DNA of 64,000 nucleotides, taken from Perkinsus marinus ATCC 50983. Lineage: Eukaryota > Perkinsozoa > Perkinsida > Perkinsidae. The notes beneath the pieces are model-generated. The model worked only from the letters and a program-made list of their open reading frames with translations, was not told where the DNA came from and ran no database searches. Made by a program: the position numbers and the translations under genes. The stretch's first letter is position 1, and each line of letters opens with the position of its first letter. Below are positions 46,125 through 56,765 of this stretch, piece by piece. The stretch spans positions 1 through 64,000 of the forward strand of contig NW_003210538.1 of the NCBI RefSeq assembly GCF_000006405.1. The letters are read 5' to 3'.

Positions 46125-46623
46125 TCACTCGGCAAACTTGATACATTGGGTCTCTTGGTGAATATCGTGACAACGTTTGGAGCAATACAAAGTACCACAT
46201 CTAACACACTGGTATTTGGCTAGAAAGAGGCACACGCTGCAGATCTTCACTGAAGGGTATCGAGATTCCTCAACCTCGCAGTTTTCAAATGTGTCCACAG
46301 GATTGGCTGAAATGAACTGAGAGCTGCATTGAGCTATTCTGCTTACGATTTTTTTCGGCCTCCGCTCGGTCCTCAATAAGAATCATCTCCAGTGTCCTTC
46401 GCTCACGTTTGGTCCCAATAACGGAGTGTTCTGACAGGGAGGATCCACGAGCATGTCAATAGGCACCCTGGGAACCTCGTCCGGATTGTGGCACATCGCT
46501 GTCATCACTCGGGTCTCCAATGTCGTCAGCAGCGTCGTACGTGTCCACTGCCCCCGAGGCCTGGTCACGCTCCAGTGCCAGTAGCCGAGACTCAGCAACC
46601 TGAGCATACGAGTGCGAAGCCAT
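46125..46623 (-). CDS. HIT-type zinc finger protein, ZNHIT1/Vps71-like
   Basis: Three exons on minus. The first starts MASHSYAQVAESRLLALERD (ATG 46623), the second has HSVIGTKRERRTLEMILIED, and the third has ESRYPSVKICSVC followed by LAKYQCVRCGTLYCSKRC and HDIHQETQCIKF before the stop at 46125. The C-x2-C, C-x2-C, C-x3-C and H-x-C spacing and the ending HQETxCIKF match the zf-HIT domain of ZNHIT1, a small subunit of the SWR1/SRCAP complex that loads histone H2A.Z. The protein is about 130 residues, near the family size (human about 154). Introns are 40-45 nt. An in-frame ATG at 46659 is an alternative start. Confidence 0.8.
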
Positions 46624-46847
46624 TGTGTGACCAACGCACTTGACGCCGCGTTTCATCATCCACCCGCTTAATGGCTCCTCCTATACGTCTCGCCCGCTCG
46701 CTCCGCCTGGCGGCAGAGCCAGCAACCTCGACGAACATGCCGAACACAACTGCCAGGCGGTCTTGTTACTCGAAACAAGAAGCCTTCTATGTCATTACCG
46801 CGCGCCACATAATTCAACATCGATATGAGTCAGGCGATGCACTACAT

Positions 46848-47328
46848 TTACAGAACAATTGTCAGTGGTTCAAGGTATTTACTCCTTGGCAAGGCACTTA
46901 GAATAGGTAAAAACAGCACGCATGAATGCGACTCCCTCAGAGTTTCCAGCTTTGCACTGAGCCGTCTCTGGGCTTCCCCACGGCGTTGCGTCAGGATGTC
47001 GAATCACCGGCTGGACTGATCGCTCTACGGCCATCTGAGGAACCATGACTATCTAGACATGCCAACAAGATACCCTACCTGTCGTTTCAATGCCTCACTG
47101 TACCTGACACGCTGCTGCCCCCGAACATTCGACCGTCTGCTTCTGCGCAGATCGGCCCTCGGCCCACTCTCCTCTGAGAGCCTGATTGAGATGCTGACCC
47201 GCACATTCCGCTGGGATTCACATCTACTCAGTGTCACAGCACGCCCCTTGGTCCAACCCTTCCCTTTTTCGTTTTCTGCTACGCTGGCCGTGAGATTCGG
47301 AGGTAGGTGACGGACATTCTCTAGACAT
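46848..47328 (-). CDS. Small basic protein of unknown function
   Basis: Four short exons join in phase on minus. They read MSRECPSPTSESHGQRSRKR (ATG 47328), then ESGPRADLRRSRRSNVRGQQ, YSEALKRQMAVERSVQP and a helical RRLSAKLETLRESHSC, ending SKYLEPLTIVL and TAA at 46848. It is very basic with a possible short coiled coil, so a nuclear role is plausible. No family was recognised. Introns have GT..AG borders. Confidence 0.45.
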
Positions 47329-47339
47329 TACGTGGCCTC

Positions 47340-48170
47340 TCCCAAAATCCATCCACTCATCAACGCAAGACGACAACAATGCATAATGCAGCATCGCAGC
47401 CTAATACACGCAGGACATGGCAACCATCCGACAGTGCGGGCAGGCTTCCTGATGGAAGGATCCCGGGCAAGTTAGACATCATGCGGCCATATGCGAGTAG
47501 TGATGCAAGAGTCAGATTCTCGTCAACTACACTCTTAGGTATACCCTTCAGAAGCTCCTTATCGTACGGCTTATGCGATGTCGTTGATAAGAACCGTACA
47601 CTGCCCACTGGATTCGGCCAAGTACTGAGTGAACTAACCTGAGCAACTTCGTCGAGGACCATGTGCAATGCGAAACCTATCTCACTGGAACGAATGCCCG
47701 AAACAATAGAGTCGTTGCAGCTCGGGAGGAACAACAATCGGCTGCTGCTGAAGAAATACAAGGTAATGTCACTGCCTCAAACATCTTAAAATAGCATTGA
47801 ATGAAACTGAGAACTGATCATTCCCACAACGGGCTCCCATCCATAGAAAATCTCCATCGGTTGCAAGAGCCCGAGGGAAAGTCATTCAAACTGTCAAACA
47901 ATACACGATCAGATTCATCGCACTCAAAACGATTCGTCCTCATCCAGTTGGTCAGATCTACTTCACCTGATGCCAATCGCCAGCGACATGAATGAACACA
48001 AGGCAAATTTGAAGCCAGAAAAGTAACGTACGATTGCTGTTCACATCAACTTGACATCACCTGTCACGCTTGCGCTCAAGTCAGATGTATAAGAGTACCG
48101 AGAGGAGCTCGGACAGGTGGCTTCTGAGGAGGAATAACTCCATTGGGACACAACAACGTCTTAGGTCTTC
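47340..48170 (-). other. Cluster of short coding-like exons, minus strand
   Basis: Two small open chains are visible. One (about 47340-47790) reads DKELLKGIPKSVVDENLTLA and SLLAYGRMMSNLPG. The other (47818 to about 48140) reads MELFLLRSHLSELLS and then FECDESDRVLFDSLNDF, ending in TGA at 47818. They are probably two small genes, but starts and borders cannot be fixed and neither family is recognised. Confidence 0.35.
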
Positions 48171-48236
48171 GGACTGCTATTCAGTCCGCACAGCTCAGCG
48201 AATTTTCGTGAAAAAAAACTATCGACTGAATTTTCC

Positions 48237-48640
48237 CTAAGAGCACTGTAATATAAACATGTGCTTGAACAATGTAATCCTGACGCCCTCCAGACTCACA
48301 TAATTATCATCCGAATTTTGCAGGTTACCGTCACCAACCGCCGTGGCATCCAAGTAGTCCTCTCCTCGCAGTATTTTCTCATCTTCCTCCCACCTCTGTC
48401 TGTTCTCTCGGATACGTTCACCACGCATACTGTCGTACCTAACAGTAGCAACATTGTTGTCGTCCAAGCCGGACAGAACGACCCCAAGGGGCCCAGGAAG
48501 CTATACCTCTTCCTGCACTGTCGTAGCTCCTCATTGTGATGAGCCATCCAGCTTGCTACAGTAACACCATCATCCAGGTCCGCTGGTGTCGTCAAACTCG
48601 GACTATTACGGCTATATCCACGAGAATCGCCTAAACCAGA
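48237..48640 (-). CDS. Small hydrophilic protein of unknown function, 5' end open
   Basis: The exon chain begins after an AG near 48630 with GDSRGYSRNSPSLTTPADL, continues VTVASWMAHHNEELRQCRKR, then after an intron YDSMRGERIRENRQRWEEDE and DYLDATAVGDGNLQNSDDNY. A last short exon ends in TAG at 48237. About 100 residues, charged, with no motif. Upstream lies copy 2 of the dispersed repeat, which could be part of a first intron. Confidence 0.45.
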
Positions 48641-48676
48641 AAATCACCGAGAGCAGCTCACGGTGAATCAGTGATG

Positions 48677-48852
48677 GAAAATACGCATATGGTGAACTAC
48701 TATATTGTTGACAATATGAAAATTCCGATGAAATTTTGGGGAATATGTTGATTTCTTTACACTTCTACCCGCATTCACGTGTAAACTTCCATAACTAGTG
48801 AGGAAACTCCCGAGCTCAGCTGAGGAAAGCATCCATAAATTCCAACACAGCT
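48677..48852. repeat. Dispersed repeat family, copy 2
   Basis: It matches copies at 35674-35834 and 57358-57527 in the same orientation. Shared blocks include GACAATATGAAAATT, CTTCTACC, the CCGAGCTCAGCTGAG-like block and ATTCCAACAC. It lies between the small gene at 48237-48640 and the RNase D-like gene, possibly in an intron of the former. Confidence 0.85.
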
Positions 48853-48878
48853 AGAGTTTGCGTATTCACGACCACATC

Positions 48879-51190
48879 CTACTGCTTACATCCTGATACA
48901 TACACCTCCGCCGTATCGATCTGTTGAATGTACTTCTTCTCAACCTTATCACACGGTACGGTCAAGTACAGCTGACAACAGAGCGGTCAAAACTACAACA
49001 GCGTTCGCCCTAACATTGAGCCACCGAAGACTACCTACCATATAGATTAGCCAAAGCCTAGAGGCCGCATAGTGCAGCTGAGAGTACCGCAGGAATGGTC
49101 GCCTATCCCAATTACTCATCTCTTCAGCCACGCACAATCGTACTGAAAATAGCCCGCGTACTACTACCATACCGCAAATGCAGCATCTTACTTCCGGCGA
49201 GATTCTCCCGTACTTCCACATGCAGAGGATTTGGGTAGCCAGCACTGACGTCAAAGAGAGGCTGGATGACCACACCGTCCTCCCGCACATCATCGCTGAA
49301 TTTCTCCTCCACCAAAACATGCTGGAGTACGACCAACTTCGCGTAGTTAGCCGCGTTAATGCCGTAAACAACTTTGAGGATATTTGGATGACAGAGAACC
49401 GAGGTGAGGAACTGCCTTATAGCCTTCGGACCCTCTGAGCCGTTGAAGGACTGATCTGTACTGATGATACGATTCACCATTATCAAAAACCTGTTACAGA
49501 GAACAACAATATCAAAGCCCCAAAGGGCTACAGCGACCCTACACTTTCGTTGAAGTAGCAATCCCTATAATAGCCGGCGCCGGTCGCTCCAGGAAGAGGG
49601 AGATGTCACAGCGGAAGAACACATCAAAAGCGATAGAACGGTATGGTGACTGAGACTAGACAATACCGCTACACCGAGGGCTACATAGGGCTATACCTCT
49701 CCAGGTTGGAATGTGGTGAGAATTTCCTCCAACTCCCTGAGCCTGTGGATGCTCTCGATCATATGCACAGCATAGGCATCGGGAGAGGACAGATCATCCA
49801 TGTCTACTCCTGAAAGATATCGACCAGCGTAAAGTCGTCACTCCCCCGTTCAACAATGCAGTTGTAACAGGGTAACAAGAACGTACACGATGTATTCGCA
49901 CATAGAGGCGTCAAGAACATGACACAAATACTACAGTACAATACGTACTGTTACTATCACTATAACATAGCCCTGCTATACTGTATATACTACGACGATA
50001 AACACCTTCAATGAGGCGATTCAAGGACCGGCACATTAGCCTGACTATGTCATTATTATTACCTGGAGGATCGATGTACATAGGAAGCCAGAAGTACTTG
50101 TCATTGGTCTCATCACACTCCTCACTCAATGGGCCGAACACGTCCTGATAGTTACCTGGATCTCCACAGCCGTACTTCATAATGGAGAGGTAGTACTCAA
50201 GTGCCTACTAAGGCAATCACGTAACCACGCTGAGAATCGACTATTTACAGGATTCTCGCCAACATCCCTCCCCACGGCACGACGCAGCTCTGAGTTTGCC
50301 AGGAGCAGCTGAGCTTGCGACGCCGCATCCCCCATATGGCCGTACTTATTAAATGCCCCCCGTAGTAGCTTCTCATCGTCACCTACGAGTGCTACCCTCA
50401 GCACACTACCGGTCAGTGGCCTCACCGAAGAAGTCTATGATGTCATCAGCCGTCATGTTGAAGGAGGCGATCATGTCCAGCATCCACCCTCTCCGCAACT
50501 TGGAATAAAACTGGTCAACATCGTCCGTACGGAACTCCGAGGGATCATCAGGACTCGACATCTCCGTAATGTCGAAGTTGAACTGAAAGTGAACACTAGC
50601 AACAGTGCCGGACCTCTCTTGTCCAGGTCCACATTTCCACCACACTCATTAATCCTATTCAAAACCAACACCACTGGCCCGATAAGCTCCCCTCGAAGAC
50701 CATCAGCATAGACATAAAAGGCAAAACATAAGCCTACCGCAATGCATGCTTGTTCCACATCCTTCTGCGAGGGCTCTATAGCATTACTCCTATCCTTACC
50801 ACTCACTGCTCCCTTCTTCCTGCTATTGTGTTCAAACCTATCCACCATAAACTTGCCACCATCGATGAGGCAGTAAACCCACATATGTTGTTTAATCAGG
50901 TATAGGACACAGCGCTTCTGAAAAGCTGAGCCGTGCTCCACCCGCTTCAGAAGTGGCATCAACGAAGTCCTCAAACGGCTCCAAGAGTCCCCCTTCTTAC
51001 CAAAACGATGCACAAAATCGATCTCAGGCACAATGCACCTGATAGGCAGAGGCATTCACCGAAAAGCCGAGCCTCCACATCAACCCACCAGGCACCGAGC
51101 TCATTGATGACCTTCACAAAGGAGTCGCCATCGAGATTAGACTGGCTCGATGATGACACCTCGTTCTGGTCTGACTTGAGAACCTATTAG
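48879..51190 (-). CDS. Protein with degenerate RNase D / EXD1-like 3'-5' exonuclease domain
   Basis: A minus-strand exon chain. The N-terminal part (FVKVINELGAWWVDVEARLF, IKQHMWVYCLIDGGKFMVD, LLRGAFNKYGHMGDAASQAQ) is not recognised. The C-terminal part resembles the DEDD exonuclease domain in order: AYAVHMIESIHRLRELEEIL, YRSIAFDVFFRCDISLF, LCHPNILKVVYGINAANYAK and VAEEMSNWDRRPFLRYSQLH with YAASRLWLIYM, where active enzymes have SNWxxRPL and YAAxDA. The acidic residues appear lost: D-x-E reads DVF, the mid-domain Asp lies in an NAAN run, and the YAAxD Asp is not present. It is therefore probably a non-catalytic RNA-binding scaffold, as in animal EXD1. The last exon follows a 25-nt intron (48945-48969) and stops at 48879. 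Whether both halves are one gene, and the start, are uncertain. Confidence 0.5.
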
Positions 51191-51499
51191 CATACGGTTA
51201 CAGTCGGTCAAGACCATATAAATACTCCTTATACCACATATGCTACAACTAGCAGTATCACTTAAGTTATAGTTGTAACATGGGCGGTAAGATGAATATG
51301 ACTGATGAAGTGATTATCCATCATAGGCTTATATCAGTGTAAGTCGTCGAACTTCGAAAGTGAGTAAATTTAAATCGCCATTGCCGTATAATTTTAAAAC
51401 ATACGAACATCGCTACATTAAGAAAAGTCCATAACCCTAGTAAAGTGATAACTCTTTTGAGGACCCATAGAATGCCCAACACTGAGTTCCGCAACCCGA

Positions 51500-54400
51500 C
51501 TAATCACAACGAGTATTAAAGTCAATTATTACCATTTTGATTCTCTCATGTATCGGAGTCTTCTCCTTCAGCACCTCAGGGGAGTAATCTGCCGCCAGAG
51601 CAGAGGCCTCCTCCTGTACTGTTATCTTTATGTTAGTAACCATTCTATCACCATACCTACACCAAGTACCATCCTTCCATGTAACAACACCGCCTTACGC
51701 ATGCAGGACTATCGTCCAGAGTCGCAAGTCTATAGCATACCATCGCTTGAGGACACCACAGCCCTCGATGAAGCGATGGAACCTGCCGGCCATCAACTAT
51801 CAGCCCAGAAATTTATCCCCTTTTTCCTACGCCCTCGTATTTTTGAGGCTCTTCTTGACATCCCTAATACCCTCGTACTGACCTGACCATCATCACCCTA
51901 CCTCCAGCAGAATGCATTGGAGCACACCTACCAAACTTCCCCTGGATGTACCCTCGTACAACAGCCAATAGAGAGTTGGCGATGTAAAAGGGATTCTCCC
52001 AGTCTACCGTCAACATGGCCAGAGTATTCGGAATTCTCAAAACCATGCCTCTAATCTGATCATAACTACATTGATACCAACGCTGAAAGCCATCCCTAAA
52101 CCTCCCTCTCTCCGACGAGGGACACTCAGCTTACCCTCTCGAGGACCTCATCATTTTGCTGTCCCCCGTTGGAGGCTATGGCACAGGCCGTCTCCTCTGC
52201 CCGACGAATAAGCTGACGACTCTGCTCCTTCTGGTAACTGTCGAGTTCCCTCTCCTCCTTGCCGCCCACAATAAACTGTATTCCCCGCACATACCTATAC
52301 CATACCAAAGTCACTAATTTGCCACAAGGATGGTATATAGGAAAATGCCCACGCATCATAGTCACCAATGGCGAGCTTTTCGATGCAGCTGTCGACCGTG
52401 ACCTCCTCCCCTTCAATAGCCGAGGACATACAAGCGACCGACACACGACTACTAGAGTGAGATGAACCACATCCAAGCTCAACAGGAGATGTATAGAGAG
52501 AAACCATTCATTAAGGAGGCAATCACAGTCAACAAAACTCCAGGTAGAAGTTACCACTGCAATATTGGTCGTAGTCGTCGTGGAGGTTCGAGGTCCAACA
52601 CGGCGGTCGGGACCCAACCCACGATGCCGTCCTTATTCACCAGAGTCCAACCGCAGTTATCCTCGTCCAGCTCCGTGAGTAGGACCTCATCACCGACCCC
52701 CACGGACAGCTAACATCACCAATGAGCCCTCATATAAGGCGATCCTTTCATCCAATGATAATCACAAACGATCCATGACGCTTAAGCTCAACACTGCAGA
52801 GCTAATTGGGCATGGCAGTGTGCATGAAGTAATTGTCAACATTTTCCCATGCTATTGCGACGTTTGGAAAACAGAGATGAGATTTGCTCCTCGCCAAGCC
52901 TACCTGATTGTCATGCTCTCCAAGATCTGGAGTGTAGGAGCTCTTGACCATCACTGGATGGCCCACCCCTGGCCTCGATCCTGGTCCCTCCGTCCTCTCC
53001 GGGCACTGATCATTGCAATTCTCCGCATGCTGCTGTAACGAATCTAGTTCGGCTACGTCTCGCACTTGTGAACAGATAGTCCTACCCTCATCTGGGAACT
53101 TGGCATGACACATCGGGCAGCAGCCATCCGGTACAGAGTCGGCCTGGCGGTCATCTTCCCATTGTTGGATCTATAAAAAGAAGCGCCTCTCCCTCGCCAT
53201 ATACCACTCCTTCCCCAGCTAGCCCCACATTCAACGATGCACCAAGATGCTCTACTACCAATAGCAATAGCTAAGCTCAACCGCTTGCCAACGATAGTCT
53301 ATCAGTACGCCCATTCCTATTACACTCCGCAAGGCTTCCACATGAGGACTGCATAGAGACGATACAGAGTCCATCAGGGGAGGTCCCATCGACCTTGGCG
53401 GACTGGGTGGTCCAGGAAGCATGTCTCGATCATCTGGCGTGAGAACCTGGCACACATACACTTCGCATATCCCTATCACTGAGGTAATGTGAATAACAAG
53501 ACTATCAACCATAGAAAGGTCCACTCTTCCGCACTCACCGGCGTTGTTGCATTATACCTCTGACCATGGTCAGACGAGCTCGCTGACTTCCTATCGAAAC
53601 TAATTAAGTCATCCTGTGCGGACCTCCAAGGGGCAGGGCGATCGAGGCCCTCGAGGCCCCAGAGCATCCTAGGATGAGGTTCCACCACAGGTGCATACTC
53701 CAAATGGTAGGTACGGGTAACCACATCTCGCAACGCAGTGATGCTCCTTATACAAAACAAGTACAGTTAACATAACACCAGCGGACCCCCTTCCCTTACT
53801 CTTGTCGACTCTCGTCCAACCGTAGACGTTCCTGCTGCCGCTCGGCCCTCAACGCCCTGAGCTCCTTCACGGACATCTTTCCAACATCCCCCTTCGTTAG
53901 GCTAAGACCCACCAGCAAGTCAATCTCTCAGCCAGTGGATCGCCCCTCACCCCCTGTACGGATTCTCTATTGGAAGGTCAAAGGGGATTGAGACCACCTG
54001 CTCGGCATCATCCAGGAACACAATCCTATGTAGCAACAACATGATTCCAGACCACTGACTACCACTCCTACTACCACCTCCGTTCAGTAGCCTCGAACCA
54101 GAACTTGGGCATTTCTCGATGGCCCAAGACAGGTCGAACATACCACGGAGCCTACAAAGACCTCCACGGCTCTCTGTCCAGTGCCCTCTCCCCCTACTGA
54201 TCTTGACTTGGTGAATCTATCCCGACTCTCCCGCACTTGCTGGATGTCATCTCGATAGGTCCGCCCTTCATGGGCCCACCGTACGGACCCATCCCCAGGG
54301 CGTTGCGTATCGTAGCGAGACTCAGCTGGAAGGCGGTCACGGTCACTCCAGCGGCGGGACTCGACCCAGTGGGGCTCCTAATCAATAGAGGTGCTCAGCC

Positions 54401-54949
54401 GGACGACGTTCACCACACATTGCCACCTCGCGTGCATGATGCATCCATTGCCTCCTATAACCGTCAGAGTGCTGATGAGACTCCGGCCTCGCAGGTGGCA
54501 CAGCCTAACCACGCCTCTCCACCAGGCCTGCCATCATCACACCACCTCACCCTCCTCGTGGGGTCATCAACCAAGTCCTCAGAGTAGTAGTACGCCCCAT
54601 CATGCTGCTGCCTCGACTCATTATCGCGCATCTTCCTCAAACTCTCATCAACTACAGCCGAATGGTAGACTCACTTGACTGAGGGTTCGACAAGGGTCAG
54701 GTCCAAAGTCTTCCCTTCTCGAGGCACGCAGACCACCACCACCACGTTGAGATCTCCACTCTAAACACCGTACACTCCTTGTAAAACAGCCTGCAGCGTC
54801 ATGAGCCTACCGGAATCCTCCCAAAGTGCCCCTGCCTGCCCTCTCGAGTGGCCATCATAGCCAACATAGGGAACCCTAAACAGGAGCAAGCTTGGACAAT
54901 ACCCTCAAAGCCTGAAACACATACATGTGGACATCATTATCAATTTGAG

Positions 54950-54980
<31 letters not shown>

Positions 54981-56646
54981 ATATTCCCCTGCATAGTGAG
55001 CCTGCTCTCTGCTACCTTGGACCGGCTGAAACCCCACACCATCACCCCCTTCTCAACAACCTCACCCTACCGGCTGCTCTTGCCCTCGATTCATACCCGC
55101 CCCCACCATATGTTCATATCCTATTATTAGAGACCTTGGCTCCTGCGGAGGAGCCTAATCCATACCACACCTTTCCCACATCATCACAAACTTATCACCT
55201 GCTGCGCCACCTGACCTTGCTCTTGTCCATACCCTTGACCATCAGGATGCTGCATGACCCCCCGCAGAGAGGCCATGCCAACATGCCCAGTAAGAGGCGA
55301 CCGAACATCCCCTTGATACCCACGACCCTCAGGCTGTACACGAGTAGCCAACTCCAACTCACAAGCCAAGTGCCATTACCTGCCCTCTAGGGTACTGGTC
55401 GGGGTAGGTATCCTCATACCCTTCCGGTTGCTGCTGCTGCTGCGGACTATCACCCTCCACATGTCGCTCCTGATCCAAGACGTAAGTCAGGCGGTAGTCC
55501 TGATTTGCATCACCCTGGTCAACCCTTCCTCCGGACCAACAACAGCATTCAGCATCAAATCTCGCCCTTCGTTCCTTTGCTGTTCCAGCTGCCGACAATA
55601 TCTCCCTCTATAATTAAGTCCCTACCTTATGCTGGAGCATGGTCCACTCCTGTTTTAGATGTTCCAGACTGGGCTGTTGATCCAGTGCCAGGCCTTTACC
55701 AGCCAACAGCTCTTTTCCTATACCTGTTAGAGCCCGCCAAAGAGCCTGTGGACATCCGAAACTACACTACCTTGTGTATAGGGAGCGCACGCCTGAGCTT
55801 GTCGCTGGCCCGAAGCCTTACCATGCGAGGAGGTGCCCTGGTCTTGGAACATAGGTAGGAGATCCGTCGCATTACCACGGGTCCTGATAGACAATGCATG
55901 CCAACCTCACGACTGCTTTCCTGCGCACCTCTCCTCCGGATGACCATCACCCAGGTTCAAATCTTCCCGGCAGGATCCCTTGCCCTTACCGCCCTTATAC
56001 GCCCCTTTGCCATCATCAAACGTGCCTCTACTTCCTTTATCATCCCCTCCCTCGCCACAGTTCTCACGCCTCCCTTTCCATTCACTATAGCCGTTAATTA
56101 TGGGACTAGGGGCTGAGCCCTTAGGGGCCACAGGGACAGAGTTGCCACCCCTGGAAGAGAAAACCACCATTACAAGGCGATCAACTGTGTATGCACACAG
56201 TCAGCACCTTCCCCTCCAAGTGCTCAATCCACTAGGACAGGATTGTTGGACCGATGGGGTCGTCGTCGGCATCTTGGGACTAACACGAAGAGCAACACAT
56301 GCGGTATGTGTTCCGAGCACAACCTTACAATAGCTAGCAAGTTCTAGTTTCAAAAACCAAACATCCGCGCAAATCGTCGAGAAGAAAACCGTCTCAGCAT
56401 CAGTCTAATCCACCGCATTAGAAAATTTCTCACTACAACGTCATGGTATATACCATAAACCAGAAGAAATTTGGACACTTGATCTTCCCCAGATGCTACC
56501 CGTGACGTCAGTACTACCACTAACGACCACCCCGATTGAGCGTACATGTTGTGGTTATACTGGCAGGCCATCCATTGGGAACAGTGTCCGGTCTCTCTAA
56601 GCTCCGGACATATCACACGAGACCGATGGATACTCGGTGCCGCCAT
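51500..56646 (-). CDS. Long CCCH zinc finger / SH3 protein, probably one multi-exon gene
   Basis: ATG at 56646 opens MAAPSIHRSRVICPELRETG with a CCCH finger, C-x8-C-x5-C-x3-H (ICPELRETGHC, SQWMAC, QYNH). Gly/Lys-rich and Gln-rich low complexity follows, including a polyglutamine run from a TTG-repeat at 54953-54982. Later exons have VVVVVCVPREGKTLDLTLVE, MRDNESRQQHDGAYYYSEDL, VKELRALRAERQQERLRLDE, then a second zinc-binding motif (CCPMCHAKFPDEGRTI with LQQHAENC) and an SH3 domain (VGDEVLLTELDEDNCGWTL, DGIVGWVPTAVL). The chain ends ADYSPEVLKEKTPIHERIKM and TAG at 51500. The combination suggests an RNA-linked adaptor protein; I do not recognise an ortholog. It could be two adjacent genes. Many borders are approximate. 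Confidence 0.45.
54953..54982. repeat. TTG microsatellite (polyglutamine on minus)
   Basis: About ten uninterrupted TTG units. Read on minus within the CCCH/SH3 gene they encode a Gln run (CAA) preceded by HYAGEYQ. Confidence 0.9.
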
Positions 56647-56765
56647 GGCAAAAACTGATCACCCCATTAAACGAGAACTTGAACCCAACACATTCATGAC
56701 CAACTTGTGCAAAGCACCACACCCTTCCCATGCCCCACATCACTTCACTATCACAACAGCTACGC

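Noticed and set aside
47360-47761. Mediator subunit-like protein on minus
   Set aside because: A few residues recall MED4, but there is no convincing alignment and exon borders are unclear.
51548-51886. Open frame on plus
   Set aside because: It lies opposite well-supported minus exons of the CCCH/SH3 gene and has no protein features.
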